This document shows, in pieces, positions 62,972-64,000 of a stretch of 64,000 bases of DNA. The DNA is taken from the NCBI RefSeq assembly GCF_008035925.1, contig NZ_CP036264.1, forward strand, positions 1,399,409 through 1,463,408, read 5' to 3'. The translations under genes were made by a program, and so were the position numbers. The notes under the pieces are model-generated. The model saw only the letters and a program-made list of their open reading frames with translations. It was not told the origin of the DNA and made no database searches. Each line of letters opens with the position of its first letter. The first letter of the stretch is position 1. Source of the DNA: Stieleria maiorica (GTDB lineage Bacteria > Planctomycetota > Planctomycetia > Pirellulales > Pirellulaceae).

Positions 62972-64000
62972 ATGAAGACAAAATACTTTCTGTCGTGGCT
63001 GATCCTGGCCGTGACGTTCACGCCGGCGACCGCCGACGAAACGACCAACGCAGACGTCGTGATCTATGGCGGGACGTCGGCGGCGGTGACCGCGGCCGTG
63101 CAGGTCAAACAGATGGGCAAGTCGGTGGTGATCGTCTGCCCCGACAAACACCTGGGCGGTCTTTCCAGCGGCGGTTTGGGATGGACCGACACCGGAAAGA
63201 AAGAAGTGATCGGCGGCCTGGCACGCGACTTCTATCACCGGATCTATTTGGAATACCAAAAGCCGGAATCATGGCAGTGGCAGACCCGTGACAGCTATGG
63301 CAACAAAGGGCAAGGCAATCGGGCGATCGACGGTGAAAACCGGACCCAATGGATCTTTGAACCCCACGTCGCCGAGAAGGTGTTCGAAGACTACATCGCG
63401 GAATATGCGATTCCGGTTCATCGCGACCGTTGGCTCGATCGCCAATCCGGCGTCGAAGTGGTCGACGGACGGATCGTGTCGATTCGCATGCTCGGCGGCC
63501 AGACGTACCAGGCCAAGGTGTTTCTGGACGCGACCTACGAAGGCGATTTGCTGGCCGCCGCCGGTGTGCCCTATCACGTCGGGCGTGAGTCTGTGGAGCA
63601 GTACGGCGAGAATTGGAACGGCGTGCAAACCGGTGTGTTGCACCACCAGCATCACTTCGGCAATTTGCCGCCGATCAGCCCCTACAAGACCCCCGGCGAT
63701 CCGAGCAGTGGGGTTCTGCCGCGAATCAGCGCTGATCCCCCCGGGGAAAAAGGGGCCGCCGATCATCGTGTCCAGGCATATTGTTTTCGGATGTGCTTGA
63801 CCGATCACCCGGAAAACCGCGTCCCGTTTGCCGAGCCGGAGGGATATGATCCGTCACAGTACGAGTTGCTCGCACGGATCTATCAAGCCGGTTGGCAGGA
63901 CACGTTCCGCAAGTTCGACCCGATCCCCAATCGCAAGACCGATACGAACAATCACGGGCCGATGAGCACGGATAACATCGGGTTCAACTATGACTATCCG
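62972..64000 (+). CDS. FAD-dependent oxidoreductase, exported (5' part)
   Basis: The first 343 residues of a gene that continues beyond base 64000. A signal peptide is present (MKTKYFLSWLILAVTFTPAT, then ADE). Then comes the FAD-binding Rossmann motif ADVVIYGGTSAAVTAAVQVK, in which GGTSAA replaces the usual GxGxxG, followed by VVIVCPDKHLGGLSSGGLGW, typical of the FAD_oxidored family that is expanded in planctomycetes and often found with sulfatases. VFLDATYEGDLLAAAGVPYHVG is a second conserved stretch. The substrate is unknown; polysaccharide-related oxidation is a guess from family context. Confidence 0.85.
   Translation, partial: MKTKYFLSWLILAVTFTPATADETTNADVVIYGGTSAAVTAAVQVKQMGKSVVIVCPDKHLGGLSSGGLGWTDTGKKEVIGGLARDFYHRIYLEYQKPESWQWQTRDSYGNKGQGNRAIDGENRTQWIFEPHVAEKVFEDYIAEYAIPVHRDRWLDRQSGVEVVDGRIVSIRMLGGQTYQAKVFLDATYEGDLLAAAGVPYHVGRESVEQYGENWNGVQTGVLHHQHHFGNLPPISPYKTPGDPSSGVLPRISADPPGEKGAADHRVQAYCFRMCLTDHPENRVPFAEPEGYDPSQYELLARIYQAGWQDTFRKFDPIPNRKTDTNNHGPMSTDNIGFNYDYP

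Overview
The window reads as a chromosome segment of a planctomycete, most likely a Pirellulaceae member related to Rhodopirellula. This is inferred from gene families and repeat style, not from a ribosomal RNA gene, since none is present. Pointers are the moderately high G+C, several lineage-typical families (cysteine-rich secreted protein, ECF sigma factor paired with an anti-sigma-like membrane protein, DUF11-repeat surface protein, NatA/NatB-CPBP transporter, kinase-ATPase giant), weak Shine-Dalgarno sites, and many short palindromic repeats between genes.

Layout. 1-8.5 kb: end of a polyprenyl synthetase, a chorismate-lyase-like protein, a TPR protein, a methyltransferase, a glycosyltransferase, ispG overlapping surE, csrA, and a UVR-motif protein. 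8.7-19 kb: an ECF sigma factor, a comF-like gene carrying a 15-bp minisatellite, a DUF502 membrane protein, a DUF4254 protein, the ilvN-ilvC pair, an isochorismatase-family hydrolase, a Cys-rich secreted protein and an OprO/OprP-type porin. 19.4-21.4 kb: a small gene split by a 1,559-bp IS4-family element. 21.6-31.7 kb: ABC ATPase plus permease-protease fusion, sugar isomerase/epimerase-like protein, aldo/keto reductase, HD-GYP response regulator, Gfo/Idh/MocA oxidoreductase and a sodium:solute symporter. 32-49.9 kb: a 1,290-residue kinase-ATPase, a DEAD-box helicase, a sugar-acid dehydratase, glnE, rpoD, a purine-permease-like transporter, and an ECF sigma/anti-sigma-like pair.

49.9-56.9 kb is a gene-poor accessory island. 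It holds three small minus-strand genes (Imm26-like, an unassigned protein, a macro-domain protein), a chimeric IS91-type remnant, the second copy of the IS4-family element, an integrase remnant, and a 310-bp direct repeat bracketing the macro-domain gene and the IS. 56.9-64 kb returns to core content: a DUF11-repeat exported protein, ribonuclease Y, tilS, and the start of an FAD-dependent oxidoreductase that runs off the window.

How the genes relate. Clear functional units are ilvN-ilvC (branched-chain amino acids), ispG-surE (translationally overlapping), the NatA/NatB-CPBP pair, glnE followed 4 bp later by a dehydratase, and the ECF sigma/anti-sigma pair. The rest are mostly single genes separated by repeat-bearing spacers. 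The strongest leads for new biology are the anti-sigma/pseudopilin-like fusion, the loss of the DxD motif in one of the two catalytic domains of GlnE, the in-frame minisatellites in comF and glnE, and the accessory island.
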